From: an uncultured bacterium
Lineage (GTDB): Bacteria; Cyanobacteriota; Vampirovibrionia; Gastranaerophilales; Gastranaerophilaceae
Assembly: GCA_905216055.1 (NCBI GenBank)
Contig: CAJMSH010000001.1
Location: 124,001 to 188,000 of the forward strand
Reading direction: 5' to 3'
DNA length: 64,000 nt
Part shown: one piece after another, positions 26,965 to 36,300 of the stretch
Layout: each line of letters begins with the position of its first letter
Position numbering within the stretch: the stretch's first letter is position 1
Program-made: the position numbers and the translations under genes
Notes under the pieces: generated by a model
The model's database searches: none
What the model was told of the DNA's origin: nothing
Seen by the model: the letters and a program-made list of their open reading frames with translations, nothing else

Positions 26965-29019
26965 ATGGGATATAGTAGTAAATGCAAAATGAAAAAGAAT
27001 ATTGAATTAAATGGAATTACTCCTTTTGAAAAATATATGTTTTGCAAATATTTGATTAACTTAATTGATATTATTGATATAAGCAGACATGATTTTTGTG
27101 AATATTATGAAAAGATTATTTATGTTTTAAACCTAGATACAAAATCTTCTCCAAAATACCATTATGAATATACGATAAATAGCAAAAAAGAACAAAAATT
27201 TCGAAAAGATTTAAAAAAAATATTAATAAATTATTTCTCTAATTTAACTGTAAAAAAAACTTCTATTCAAAGAAAATTAACTTTAATTGCAAATTTTTAT
27301 GATTTAAATTCTTATGAATATGAATATTTTTTATATTATGTGTTGAGAGAGATTAATTCATTAATAGAAAATATAGAATATTATTATAGATTCCATGATA
27401 ACATATTTAATGCTTTTGGTGAAAGAGTTTTAAAACTAAGAAGTTGGGAAATCTCTCAAATAAGCAAACAACTTATTTCTAAAGGTATTTTTGTGAAACG
27501 TGGAATTTATGATGAAAAAATTTCCTTAAATAGTGCAGTAATGAAAGTTATCTTTGAGCATAAAATTAAAACAAGTAAACAAATAAAAAATGTATTGCTT
27601 GGAAAAAATCAAAAATCGGAATTAAAATGGCACGATTTTGATTATTTAGAAAAAGATAGAGATATCGTTTTAAATATTCTTACTTCTGCTGTAAAAAATA
27701 AAAGTAAAGGTATAAATATTTTGTTGTTCGGTGCTGTTGGTACTGGTAAGACTCAGTTTGCAAAATTAACTGCTAATAAGGCTAAAATAGAAATGTATTC
27801 TGTATCATCAGAAATTAATGCCAAAGAACCAACAAGAACTGATAGGTTAAGTGATTTGGTATCAAAACAAACAGTTCTTTCAAAATTTAATAATTCTTGT
27901 ATTCTCTTTGATGAAGCTGAAGATGTTATGAATAGAGGATTTTCTGAGTTTGGAAATGCTTCAAAGGCTTATTTGAATACTTTGTTAGAAGAAACTCCCG
28001 TTCCGATTATTTGGACTACAAATAATATTTATGATGTTGATCCGGCATTTTTAAGACGTATGACTTATACAATTGAGTTTGAAAAATTGTCAGAAGATGT
28101 AAGATTTAATATATGGAAAAGAACATTACGTAAAAATAAGTTAAAAGTAGATAACAAAAAATTAATACAATTGAATAAAAATTACGATATTTCGCCGTCA
28201 TTGATTACAAATGCTGTTAATACTACAAAACTTATTAACGGTTCTCAAGATGATTTTGAGTTTTTTATAGAAAATATTGCGCGTGTTGTAACTAAAAAGA
28301 AAAATGTTAAAAAGAAGAAAGAGTTTGAGATGAAAGAATATAATGATAATTTGGTAAATACGGATTTAGATATCAAAGATTTGACATCTAAGATAAAATC
28401 TTGCGGGAAATTAAATTTTTCTTTATGCCTATATGGAGAACCCGGAACAGGGAAAAGCTTGTATGCAAGATATCTGGCAAATGAATTAGGAATTGATGTA
28501 ATATTGAAAAGAGCAAGTGATTTAATGTCAAAATATGTAGGTGAAACGGAACAAAATATTGCAAATGCTTTTGCTGAAGCGAAATCTAAGAAGGCAATGT
28601 TGATTTTTGATGAAGCAGATTCTTTTTTGCAAAACAGAAATAATGCAGTAAGAAATTGGGAAATAGCACAAGTAAATGAAATGCTCACTTGGATGGAATC
28701 GCATGAATATCCGTTTGTTTGTACAACAAATTTGCTTGACACTTTAGATGAGGCAAGCCTGCGTCGTTTTACATTCAAAATAAAATTTGATTTTATGACA
28801 AAAGATCAGGTAAATAATGCATTTGAGCATTTCTTTGGAATAAAATGTGCAAATGTGAATATAAAAGGATTGACTGCGGGTGATTTCTCAACCGTAAAAA
28901 AGAAAGCTGATTTTTTGTGTATTAAAGAGTTACCAGAACTTTGTAAAATGCTTGAAGAAGAAGTAAAGGTTAAAAAAGCCAAAATTCTAAAGAATAATAT
29001 TGGATTTGAAACATATTAA
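26965..29019 (+). CDS. Double AAA+ ATPase (SpoVK/COG0464-like)
   Basis: 684 residues with a helical N-terminal domain of about 230 residues and two AAA+ modules. Module 1 has Walker A LFGAVGTGKTQFAKL near residue 255, Walker B CILFDEAEDVM near 312, and a LRRMTYTIEF arginine finger region. Module 2 has LYGEPGTGKSLYARYL near 488, MLIFDEADSFL near 546 and SLRRFTFKIKFDF. Both modules look catalytically complete. Such tandem-AAA proteins are remodelling or unfolding ATPases; substrate unknown. The start at 26965 has AAAGGA ten bases upstream; an upstream ATG at 26941 sits six bases after TATATT and is possible. It stands alone and is followed by a terminator. Confidence 0.85.
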   Translation: MGYSSKCKMKKNIELNGITPFEKYMFCKYLINLIDIIDISRHDFCEYYEKIIYVLNLDTKSSPKYHYEYTINSKKEQKFRKDLKKILINYFSNLTVKKTSIQRKLTLIANFYDLNSYEYEYFLYYVLREINSLIENIEYYYRFHDNIFNAFGERVLKLRSWEISQISKQLISKGIFVKRGIYDEKISLNSAVMKVIFEHKIKTSKQIKNVLLGKNQKSELKWHDFDYLEKDRDIVLNILTSAVKNKSKGINILLFGAVGTGKTQFAKLTANKAKIEMYSVSSEINAKEPTRTDRLSDLVSKQTVLSKFNNSCILFDEAEDVMNRGFSEFGNASKAYLNTLLEETPVPIIWTTNNIYDVDPAFLRRMTYTIEFEKLSEDVRFNIWKRTLRKNKLKVDNKKLIQLNKNYDISPSLITNAVNTTKLINGSQDDFEFFIENIARVVTKKKNVKKKKEFEMKEYNDNLVNTDLDIKDLTSKIKSCGKLNFSLCLYGEPGTGKSLYARYLANELGIDVILKRASDLMSKYVGETEQNIANAFAEAKSKKAMLIFDEADSFLQNRNNAVRNWEIAQVNEMLTWMESHEYPFVCTTNLLDTLDEASLRRFTFKIKFDFMTKDQVNNAFEHFFGIKCANVNIKGLTAGDFSTVKKKADFLCIKELPELCKMLEEEVKVKKAKILKNNIGFETY

Positions 29020-29024
29020 TATTT

Positions 29025-29058
29025 AAAAGGTCAGAAATTTACAATTTCCGACCTTTTT
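29025..29058 (+). terminator. Terminator after the AAA+ gene
   Basis: Stem AAAGGTCAGAAAT / ATTTCCGACCTTT with one mismatch, then T residues. Confidence 0.8.
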
Positions 29059-29122
29059 ATATGTTTATTATTTTGTTTTCATAACAGATTTGCACGAAAT
29101 CTATATTAAAGATTTGCTAAAG

Positions 29123-29368
29123 TTATCTTTTTACAAGAGTTGCTAAGTTTTCAAAACCACCTAAACCGTTCCAAACTTGACTACTCGGATGGTGATTAAA
29201 TTCATTTACAACTTCTTTGTTTACTCCTATTATAAAAGTCTGTTCATTTTTAGAAAATACCATAAACCCATTGTTTAAAACTAATTCTTTTACTATAAAA
29301 TCTTCTGACTCAAGTTTTTTGCCTGTACTATATACATTGTTAATTAATTCAATAAATTTCACGGACAT
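29123..29368 (-). CDS. Small protein of unknown function, 81 aa
   Basis: Begins MSVKFIELINNVYSTGKKL and has an alternating pattern that suggests a small alpha/beta fold (NGFMVFSKNEQTFIIGVN), ending in QVWNGLGGFENLATLVKR. The start at 29368 is placed by AAAGGAG at the correct spacing; an ATG six codons earlier would include the ribosome binding site. There is no signal peptide, membrane segment or known motif. It lies at the left edge of the accessory region. Confidence 0.6.
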   Translation of the reverse strand: MSVKFIELINNVYSTGKKLESEDFIVKELVLNNGFMVFSKNEQTFIIGVNKEVVNEFNHHPSSQVWNGLGGFENLATLVKR

Positions 29369-29436
29369 ACATAAAACTCCTTTCATTTTTTCTGTTTGAG
29401 AATATACTTTTAACGTGATTTTTAATTTTACTTTTA

Positions 29437-30114
29437 CTAGTTATTAAATTTGTAAATAGATTTTATCTCTGTTAATCTTAGTTGACTAATTCCTTTTATA
29501 GAATTAATAGATGGTGAAGATAAATGTCTTTGGAAATCATCATCTGCTATTTGATATAACTTTTTATTCATATCAATTAATTTAGAAGATAATTTTTCAA
29601 TTATTTCATCAATATATGGGATTTTTTGGGGTAATTTCCCCCAACACAATACAACAGCATTAGGTAAATCATCAAATTTTATCTTACACTTATATTTTTT
29701 CAAAAATTCTTTTTTATAATATTTGCAAACAAAATCTGCTCCAGAAATTCTTATAGGAAAAATATTAAAAACAACAATTTTATTATAACCTTCTTGATTT
29801 GCAAATTTGATAGCATTTCTAATAGTGTCGTCACTATTTTCAGGATTTGCAAAACTCGGATTAAACATAATAAAACCTAAAGATTTCTCAGACTGCTTGG
29901 ATTTAGATTGCCAACTTGCAATTAATTTGGTTCTATTTTTACGATAAATCCCATTAACTTTAACTTTTTCTTTAAAATCAATTTTTTTATTTTTATTATC
30001 ATAAAATTTTTGAATTTCTTGCATTTCTTCCTTGCTAAATTCTGAATCAAAAACTACTTCAACTTTAACATTTAAATATTCATTCTTATTAATTTTTATT
30101 TGCCAATTGTACAT
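29437..30114 (-). CDS. DUF1643 family protein
   Basis: 225 residues. The core from about residue 78 to 215 carries the DUF1643 signature: LGFIMFNPSFANPENSDDTI, RNAIKFANQEGYNKIVVFN, IFPIRISG, VVLCWG and a terminal PSINSIKGISQLRL. The family is widespread in phages and mobile regions and has no established function. The first 75 residues are an extra region not typical of the family. AAAGGG precedes the ATG. It is the first gene of what I read as an accessory island and is divergent from the XRE gene. Confidence 0.82.
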   Translation of the reverse strand: MYNWQIKINKNEYLNVKVEVVFDSEFSKEEMQEIQKFYDNKNKKIDFKEKVKVNGIYRKNRTKLIASWQSKSKQSEKSLGFIMFNPSFANPENSDDTIRNAIKFANQEGYNKIVVFNIFPIRISGADFVCKYYKKEFLKKYKCKIKFDDLPNAVVLCWGKLPQKIPYIDEIIEKLSSKLIDMNKKLYQIADDDFQRHLSSPSINSIKGISQLRLTEIKSIYKFNN

Positions 30115-30156
30115 CTCTGTTTCCCTTTCAATTTTTATTTTAAACTTATACTTTGT

Positions 30157-30172
30157 CCAAAATGGACGTATT
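30157..30172 (+). promoter_or_regulatory. Candidate operator, copy A (CCAWWWTGGACGTATT)
   Basis: CCAAAATGGACGTATT, with a central CCA-AAA-TGG palindrome. The same 16-base pattern recurs at 32309-32324 upstream of the WYL gene, and a relative lies in the hairpin at 30769-30795. It lies 43 bases upstream of the DUF1643 start. The remainder of 30173-30403 holds no gene that I can support. Confidence 0.4.
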
Positions 30173-30403
30173 AGAAATTCTTATTTATATTCTATTGATC
30201 GCTCTTATTGCATAGTTTCTCAAGTGTTTTAGTGCAAAAAGTATCATTCAATTTTACCAGTACTGAATATTTATTAAAAAATCCAGAATGGGAAAATTAT
30301 AATTTATCTTATACTGTATTTCATCATTTAAAATCAGTATAGAAAAGTGTTGTTTTCGTAATTTTATTTGTTGTTTTATTCAAGATACAAATAGGATGTA
30401 AAT

Positions 30404-30718
30404 ATGGATAAGAAAAAGCTTCTAGGTCGCAGAATTAAAGAACTAATTAAACAAAGAGGAATAAGCCAAGAAAAAATAGCAGAACTTGTTGGAATAGAAC
30501 CTACAGCTTTAAGTAATATTGTCACTGGTAGGAATTACCCATTAATGACAACATTAGAGAAAATTTTACAGGTATTAGATGCTAATTTTTCAGACGTATT
30601 TAATTTTGAACATCAAAATGATGCTAAAGATTTGTACAATGAAATAGAACAAATTTTAAACAATAATCCAGAAAGAATAAAAGATTTCTATAAAATAGCT
30701 AAAGCTCTGGTGGAATAA
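30404..30718 (+). CDS. XRE-family HTH regulator
   Basis: 104 residues with a Cro/C1-type HTH in the first 60: RIKELIKQRGISQEKIAEL, then VGIEPTALSNIVTGRNYP, and PLMTTLEKILQVLDANFSDVF. The C-terminal 40 residues are acidic and helical, probably for dimerisation. AGGATG precedes the ATG. It opens the gene string leading to rtcB. The type is common as a regulator of mobile elements and defence loci. Confidence 0.9.
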   Translation: MDKKKLLGRRIKELIKQRGISQEKIAELVGIEPTALSNIVTGRNYPLMTTLEKILQVLDANFSDVFNFEHQNDAKDLYNEIEQILNNNPERIKDFYKIAKALVE

Positions 30719-30768
30719 GTTACAAACTTTTTCAAACACTTGAAATGTAAAATAATTAGAGCGTTAAT

Positions 30769-30795
30769 GAAGTACGTCCAAATAAGACGTACTTC
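30769..30795 (+). promoter_or_regulatory. Palindromic hairpin between the XRE gene and the next gene
   Basis: A ten-base stem, GAAGTACGTC with GACGTACTTC, and loop CAAATAA. It is followed by a modest T-rich stretch, so it may attenuate or terminate. Read on the minus strand it contains TTTGGACGTACTT, close to the candidate operator seen at 30157 and 32309. Confidence 0.5.
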
Positions 30796-30829
30796 TATTT
30801 TATACTTATTCCAGAAAGGAAATTTTAAT

Positions 30830-31174
30830 ATGAAATATTTAATCAGAGCAAACAAAATCGTATTCAGTGGCAATATGAAAATGATTATTAAGTACGTCTC
30901 TGATTTTTATAACTCCGAAGTTAAGGAATGGACTGGAAATTCAGGAGAATGGAATGATTTAGGTCAATTTAAATCTTTTATTGAATCTAAAGGATATTCA
31001 ATAAAAGACAAAATTCCATCAAATTGTCGCTGTGAAGGAACTGCAATAACAAATGCTGAATTTAAGAAAATCTGGAGTGAATGCCATTTTGATATTAAAA
31101 CGGTCGCACAAAGACTCCACATTGAAGAACGAATAGTAGCACAAATTGCAAGAAAAATAAAAGTGAGGAAATAA
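30830..31174 (+). CDS. Unknown protein with C-terminal HTH-like segment, 114 aa, coupled to rtcB
   Basis: The start at 30830 follows AAAGGA by nine bases; a longer frame from 30740 would read through the hairpin. The N-terminus MKYLIRANKIVFSGNMKMI is followed by a Trp-containing middle (KEWTGNSGEWNDLGQF), a short Cys pair (SNCRCEGT), and a C-terminal helix-turn-helix-like FDIKTVAQRLHIEERIVAQI with a basic tail. The stop is one base before the rtcB start, so the two are translated together. It could be a regulator or an RNA-binding partner of the ligase. I do not recognise a family. Confidence 0.65.
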   Translation: MKYLIRANKIVFSGNMKMIIKYVSDFYNSEVKEWTGNSGEWNDLGQFKSFIESKGYSIKDKIPSNCRCEGTAITNAEFKKIWSECHFDIKTVAQRLHIEERIVAQIARKIKVRK

Positions 31175-31175
31175 T

Positions 31176-32297
31176 ATGTATGAAATTCAAGGGAAGTATA
31201 CCTCCGCAAAAATTTTTACAGAAATTGAAGATAAAGACGTAACTGATCAAACGCTTTCGATTTGCAACCATCCTATTTTTAAGGATTGCAAAGTTCGAAT
31301 TATGCCAGATTGTCATAAGGGTAAAGGTTGTACCATTGGGTTTACAGCAGAAAAACCTAAGAATGGTGAAATTATCCCAAATATTATTGGGGTAGATCAG
31401 TTTTGTGGAATGCATGTTATAAAATTGAGTGATAATGACATTACAAACGATTATGAGAAATTGGATAAAGTTATTCGCAGAAATATTCCTTTTGGAAGGG
31501 ATGGTAGAAGAAGATTTAGTGAACTTGTGCCTGAAGAGTTTATTGAAAAAACAAAAAAAATTTGCAAAGATTTTTTGAAAGATAATTTTGTTAATCACGT
31601 TAATAAAATCGGTTCATTAGGAGGTGGAAATCATTTCATTTCCCTAGAGAAAGGTGATACCGGAACATACTTGATAATTCATAGTGGGTCAAGAAATATT
31701 GGCTTGAAACTTGCTATCTATTTTCAAGATTTGGCTATCACAAAAAATTGTTACGGAGAGGGTGAACTAAAACAGCTTTCATTTTTAACAGATAAAGATG
31801 CTCAGGATTATTTAGATTGTGCTGAATTTTGTCGAGAATATGCAAAACTTAATCGTAAAATTATGGCGCATGATATAATGGTTGGAATGCGTTGGAAATT
31901 AGATGATGAATTTGAAACTGTCCATAACTATATTGGAGAAGATGGAATTATTAGAAAAGGAGCTATTTCTTGCAAAGAAGATGAAAGAGTTTTAATTCCC
32001 CTTAATATGGCAGACGGTTCTTTAATTTGTGTTGGGAAAGGAAATTCAGATTGGAATAATTCGGCTCCACATGGAGCAGGAAGAACATTGTCAAGAATGC
32101 AAGCAAAAGACCAATTAACAATGCAAGAATATAAAAATCAAATGACAGGGATTTTTTCAAGTTGTATATCTTTAGCAACACTTGATGAGTCTCCAGGTGC
32201 ATATAAAAATAGTGATGAGATAATTAGAGCAATTGAACCATCTGCAAAAATTTTAGACCATCTAAAACCTCTATATAATTTTAAAGCAAAAGAATAA
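31176..32297 (+). CDS. rtcB: RtcB RNA-splicing ligase
   Basis: A GTP-dependent 3'-phosphate RNA ligase that seals cleaved RNAs, including tRNAs cut by toxins. 373 residues, shorter than the usual 400 or so. The Mn ligands are present: Asp74 and Cys77 in GVDQFCGMHV (a variant of DxGCG), His153 in GGGNHF, His169 in HSGSRN and His250 in TVHNYIGE. The guanylylated histidine is His299 in SAPHGAGR. GAGGA precedes the ATG. No rtcA or archease is adjacent. The 114-aa gene upstream and the WYL regulator downstream suggest local control. Confidence 0.95.
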   Translation: MYEIQGKYTSAKIFTEIEDKDVTDQTLSICNHPIFKDCKVRIMPDCHKGKGCTIGFTAEKPKNGEIIPNIIGVDQFCGMHVIKLSDNDITNDYEKLDKVIRRNIPFGRDGRRRFSELVPEEFIEKTKKICKDFLKDNFVNHVNKIGSLGGGNHFISLEKGDTGTYLIIHSGSRNIGLKLAIYFQDLAITKNCYGEGELKQLSFLTDKDAQDYLDCAEFCREYAKLNRKIMAHDIMVGMRWKLDDEFETVHNYIGEDGIIRKGAISCKEDERVLIPLNMADGSLICVGKGNSDWNNSAPHGAGRTLSRMQAKDQLTMQEYKNQMTGIFSSCISLATLDESPGAYKNSDEIIRAIEPSAKILDHLKPLYNFKAKE

Positions 32298-32308
32298 GTT
32301 TTAGATGA

Positions 32309-32337
32309 CCATATTGGACGTATTTTTGTGTTACAAT
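32309..32337 (+). promoter_or_regulatory. Promoter with candidate operator copy B, upstream of the WYL gene
   Basis: CCATATTGGACGTATT at 32309-32324 matches copy A at 30157, and an extended -10 TGTTACAAT ends at 32337. A regulator bound at the palindrome would cover the -35 region. Autoregulation by the WYL protein is a possible reading. Confidence 0.45.
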
Positions 32338-32358
32338 AAATTCAAAAGGAGTTTAGAT

Positions 32359-33315
32359 ATGTTGGATAAGCCCAGATATTCAAGAATTACGGATATTTTA
32401 GATTTGGTTATATTTATGTTATCAAGGTTTAATGGAGTTTCATTAAGTGATATTCAAGAACGATACAATATCTCAAGAAGAACTGCTGAAAGAATGAGAG
32501 ATGCTGTATTGGCTGCTTTAAATCAGGTTGATGAGATTGAAACAGATGACCGTTGCAAAAGATGGGGATTTACCAACTATTCATTAAATGAATTAGTTAC
32601 ATTTTCAAATGAGGATATTGCATTATTAGAAAATCTAAAAAAGACTTGTGATAATCTATCTCAAACTGAAATTGAGAATATAATAATAAAAATGAAGGCA
32701 CTAAAACATAAATTTACTAAAATTGATGATGAAAAAATTGAATTAATTCTTCAATCAGAAGGGTATGCTATAAGGCAAAGTCAGAATTTTAAAGTAGATT
32801 TGGAGCAGGTATCTGTTATTCGTCAAGCAATAAAAGAAAAAAGAAAATTGCAGGCTGAATACCATGATAAATTCAGAATTTTAGAACCTTTAGGATTAAT
32901 TTACGGAGAAAAAGTGCACTTAATAGCAAGAGAACCTCAAAAAGGTGAAGGGGAGTTTAATTATATTTTACATAAATTAAAAAATGTTCAACTTACAAAT
33001 GAAACTTTTGATTCAAAAGGGTTTAATTTACAAGAATATTCAAAAAAATCTTTCGGTGTATATTTTGGGGAAATCTATGATGTTAAATTAAAATTTATGC
33101 CAGAAGCAGCGGAAGATGTTATGAATTATAATTTTCATCCGACACAAAAGATAAAGTTGCAAGATGACGGTAGCGTGATAGTAACCTTTAAGGCAAGCGG
33201 TGATAAGCAAATAATGTGGAACCTTTTTAAATGGGGAAATGCTGTTGAAATTCTTGCGCCTAAATCATTAAATCAAAAGTACCAGCAAACATTAAAAAGT
33301 TTAATTAAAGAATAA
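32359..33315 (+). CDS. WYL-domain transcriptional regulator
   Basis: 318 residues. The N-terminal winged HTH is SLSDIQERYNISRRTAERM (about residues 30-50). The WYL ligand-binding domain from about 145 to 215 includes VIRQAIKEKRKLQAEYHD, ILEPLGLIYGEKVHLIA and REPQKGEGEFNYILHKL. A C-terminal WCX-like region ends GNAVEILAPKSLNQKYQ. The start at 32359 follows AAGGAG. WYL regulators sense nucleic acids or nucleotides and often control DNA-repair or phage-defence genes, which fits the helicase-nuclease 16 bases downstream. Confidence 0.9.
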   Translation: MLDKPRYSRITDILDLVIFMLSRFNGVSLSDIQERYNISRRTAERMRDAVLAALNQVDEIETDDRCKRWGFTNYSLNELVTFSNEDIALLENLKKTCDNLSQTEIENIIIKMKALKHKFTKIDDEKIELILQSEGYAIRQSQNFKVDLEQVSVIRQAIKEKRKLQAEYHDKFRILEPLGLIYGEKVHLIAREPQKGEGEFNYILHKLKNVQLTNETFDSKGFNLQEYSKKSFGVYFGEIYDVKLKFMPEAAEDVMNYNFHPTQKIKLQDDGSVIVTFKASGDKQIMWNLFKWGNAVEILAPKSLNQKYQQTLKSLIKE

Positions 33316-33331
33316 AAAGGAATTTAATAAA

Positions 33332-36300
33332 ATGGAAATAACACCAAACGCACAACAACAGGAATGTATTGATAATATTAACGGAAAATATCTTGTACTT
33401 GCAGGTCCGGGGACTGGTAAAACTTTTACAATGATTCAAAGAATTAAGAATATGATTGAAAAAGGTATTAATCCTGAAAAGATTTTGTGCCTAACTTTTT
33501 CTGATGCTGCAACAAATGAGGTTAAAACAAGGCTTGAAAATGAATTAGGCAAACAAGATGTTGGTGTTAATATTTATACCTATCATGGCTTTTGTCATGA
33601 AATTATTTTAGAAAATGCAATAGAGTTTGAATTGTCTGAAAATATTAAAGTTATACCTGATCCTGTTTCAATTTTTCTTATAAGAGAATGTATCGATGAA
33701 ATTGATTCTAAAGTTTATCGTACAAAAAGAAATGATCCTTATTATTTTATAAAAGAAATAAGAGATAATATAAAGGAAATTAAAGCAAACAGATTAACAA
33801 AGGAAAAGTTCTTCCACAATATTGAAACAAATCCTGATTGGGAACCAAAACTTATTGAATTGAAAAAGAAACTTTCTGAGTTAAATGAAAACAATAAAAA
33901 AGTTCCTAAAAATTTGTTGAATGATATTGATGCTGTTGAAAAGAAAATAACTAAGATTAAAGAAATTTGGAAATATTATGAGTTATATAAGTCAAAAATG
34001 GAAGAACAAAGATATTTTGATTTTAACGACATGATAAATCTTGTTTTGGAAAAATTTGAAACGGATTCTGCTTTTTTATCAAAGATTGCAAATAAATATG
34101 AGTATATTTTAGTTGATGAGTATCAAGATACAAATAAAAATCAAAATGAGATAGTTTTTAATTTAACAAAATCTCTTGAAAGTGAAAATGTATTTGTCGT
34201 AGGAGATGACGATCAAATTATATATACATTTCAAGGTGCCAGAATTGATAATGTAGAAAGGTTTTTAAAAGAATTTCCGAATACTAAAGTGATTTGTCTA
34301 AAAGAAAATATGCGATCTACTCAAAATATTCTTGATGCAGCAAGGAAAGTTGTCGAACAAGATGATAAAAGATTAGAAATTAATCCTGAATTTGCGCAAT
34401 ATAATATTGATAAACATTTAGTTGCAAAAAATACAGAATTACCATTCAAAGATAGAAAAGTAAGGTTTTATCATTATGCGGATATCCTTCAAGAATATCA
34501 AGAAATTGTTAATGAAATTGAAAATCTTATTAAATCAGAAGATTGTCCAAAAGATGATAACGGGGAGAAAAAGCTATCAGAAATTGCAATACTTACACGG
34601 GATAATAATTCTCTTGCGACATTTGCAGAAATGCTAAAAGAAAGAAATATTCCATCGGAATTGAAAGAAGGTAAGAGTATATTTCAAATAATATCTTCAA
34701 ATGTTTTGTATTATTATATGCAGTTACTAATAAATCCTGAATTGCATTCGGATAAATTTTTCAGATTCGCTTTATCTCAACCTTTTAATATTCATCCAAA
34801 AGATTTTGAAACAATTTATAATAAAAAATCTCATTACAAATCTTTTGTAGAGATGATTAATTCTGTTGACAAAAACGAATTTGTTGAACCAGAAAAAGTC
34901 GAAAATTTTATAAAAACTTTTAATCATTTATTGGCTTATAAAACAAATGAAACATTAAAAAATGTAGTTTTAGAAATTGGCTGTAAAACAGGAATATTTG
35001 ATTATTATATTAATTCTGAAGTTAATAGAATAGAAAATATTTTAGGACTAAAAAAACTTGTAGATGAAGCTGTTAATTTTTCAACTAATCAAAAGAAAAT
35101 AAGTCTTGAGGAATTTGTTGAATATATGACAATGTGTTTTACAGATGAAATCCCGATAAAAATTGACAAATCTCCTGTTGCAATGAATGCTGTACAATTA
35201 TCAACTTACCATTCGGCAAAGGGTAGAGAATTTGAATATGTGTATATGCCAACTCTAAAAAAACGAGATTGGGAAAGCAGTTCAAAATCATTAAGACCAG
35301 TTGTTCCATTAGATGCCTCTGAATATAAAACGGATGCGGAATTAAAAGAGTTAAAAAAATCAGATTGTATAAAACTTTTATATGTTGGAATGACAAGAGC
35401 AAAACATACATTAAGACTTTCTTACCCAAAAAATATTAACGAAAAAAGTCAAGATCCGACTATATTTATCAGTAGTATTGAAGATATTTTTGAAACTGAA
35501 AATGAACCGTTTGAATATGATACTTCGTCATTCTTATCAGGAAGTATAAAGGCACTCAGAAAGCTTGATTATGATTACGGAAAAGATTTCCGTTCAATTG
35601 TAGATAAAAAACTTGAAGGAAAATCGTTTTCTCCGACTGCAGTGAATACATATATAAAATGCCCTCGTCAGTATTTTTATAGTAATATTCTTGATTTAAC
35701 GCCAAAAGATGGAAATCCGGATTCTTTGAATTTTGGTAAAGCTGTCCATTCTGCTTGTGAATTTGCGGTAAACTATGCAAAAGAAAACGGAAAATATCCG
35801 TCAAAGGAAGATTTTATAAATGAATTTAAAAAAGCATTGGATAAATTGCCAATGTCAAGTTTTAAACAAAGAGAATACCATATAGAACGAGGCGAAAAGG
35901 CTCTTAGTGAATATTATATTCAGATGTGTAATACCCCGATTTCAATGCTTTATGAAGTTGAAAAACGCATAAGTTTTGAACTTGATGGAATAGAATTTTA
36001 TGGGATTATAGATAGGATAGATAAAAATCCTGATGGAACTTACACAATATATGATTATAAAACTGGCGGGGCTAAAGATTCAAAAATAATTTGCCCAAAT
36101 GGTGATCACGAAGATTATTACAATCAGATGGGGTTGTATAAATATTACTATGAAAAATCAACTGGTAATAAGGTAAAAGAAACAATATTTATTTTCCCTG
36201 AAGAATTTAAAGATAATTTTACTTTAGATTTGACTCAAGATGATTGTAAAGCAATTAATGAAAAATTTAGAGAAGCAATTTCAAATATAAGAAATTATAA

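Noticed and set aside
30196..30340. Open plus-strand stretch of about 47 codons ending TVFHHLKSV before the XRE gene
   Set aside because: The residues look plausible, but there is no ATG, no ribosome binding site and a stop just upstream. It could be a gene remnant, but that cannot be supported.
30740..30829. Longer start for the 114-aa protein
   Set aside because: The extra 30 codons read through a ten-base hairpin and lack a ribosome binding site; AAAGGA points to 30830.
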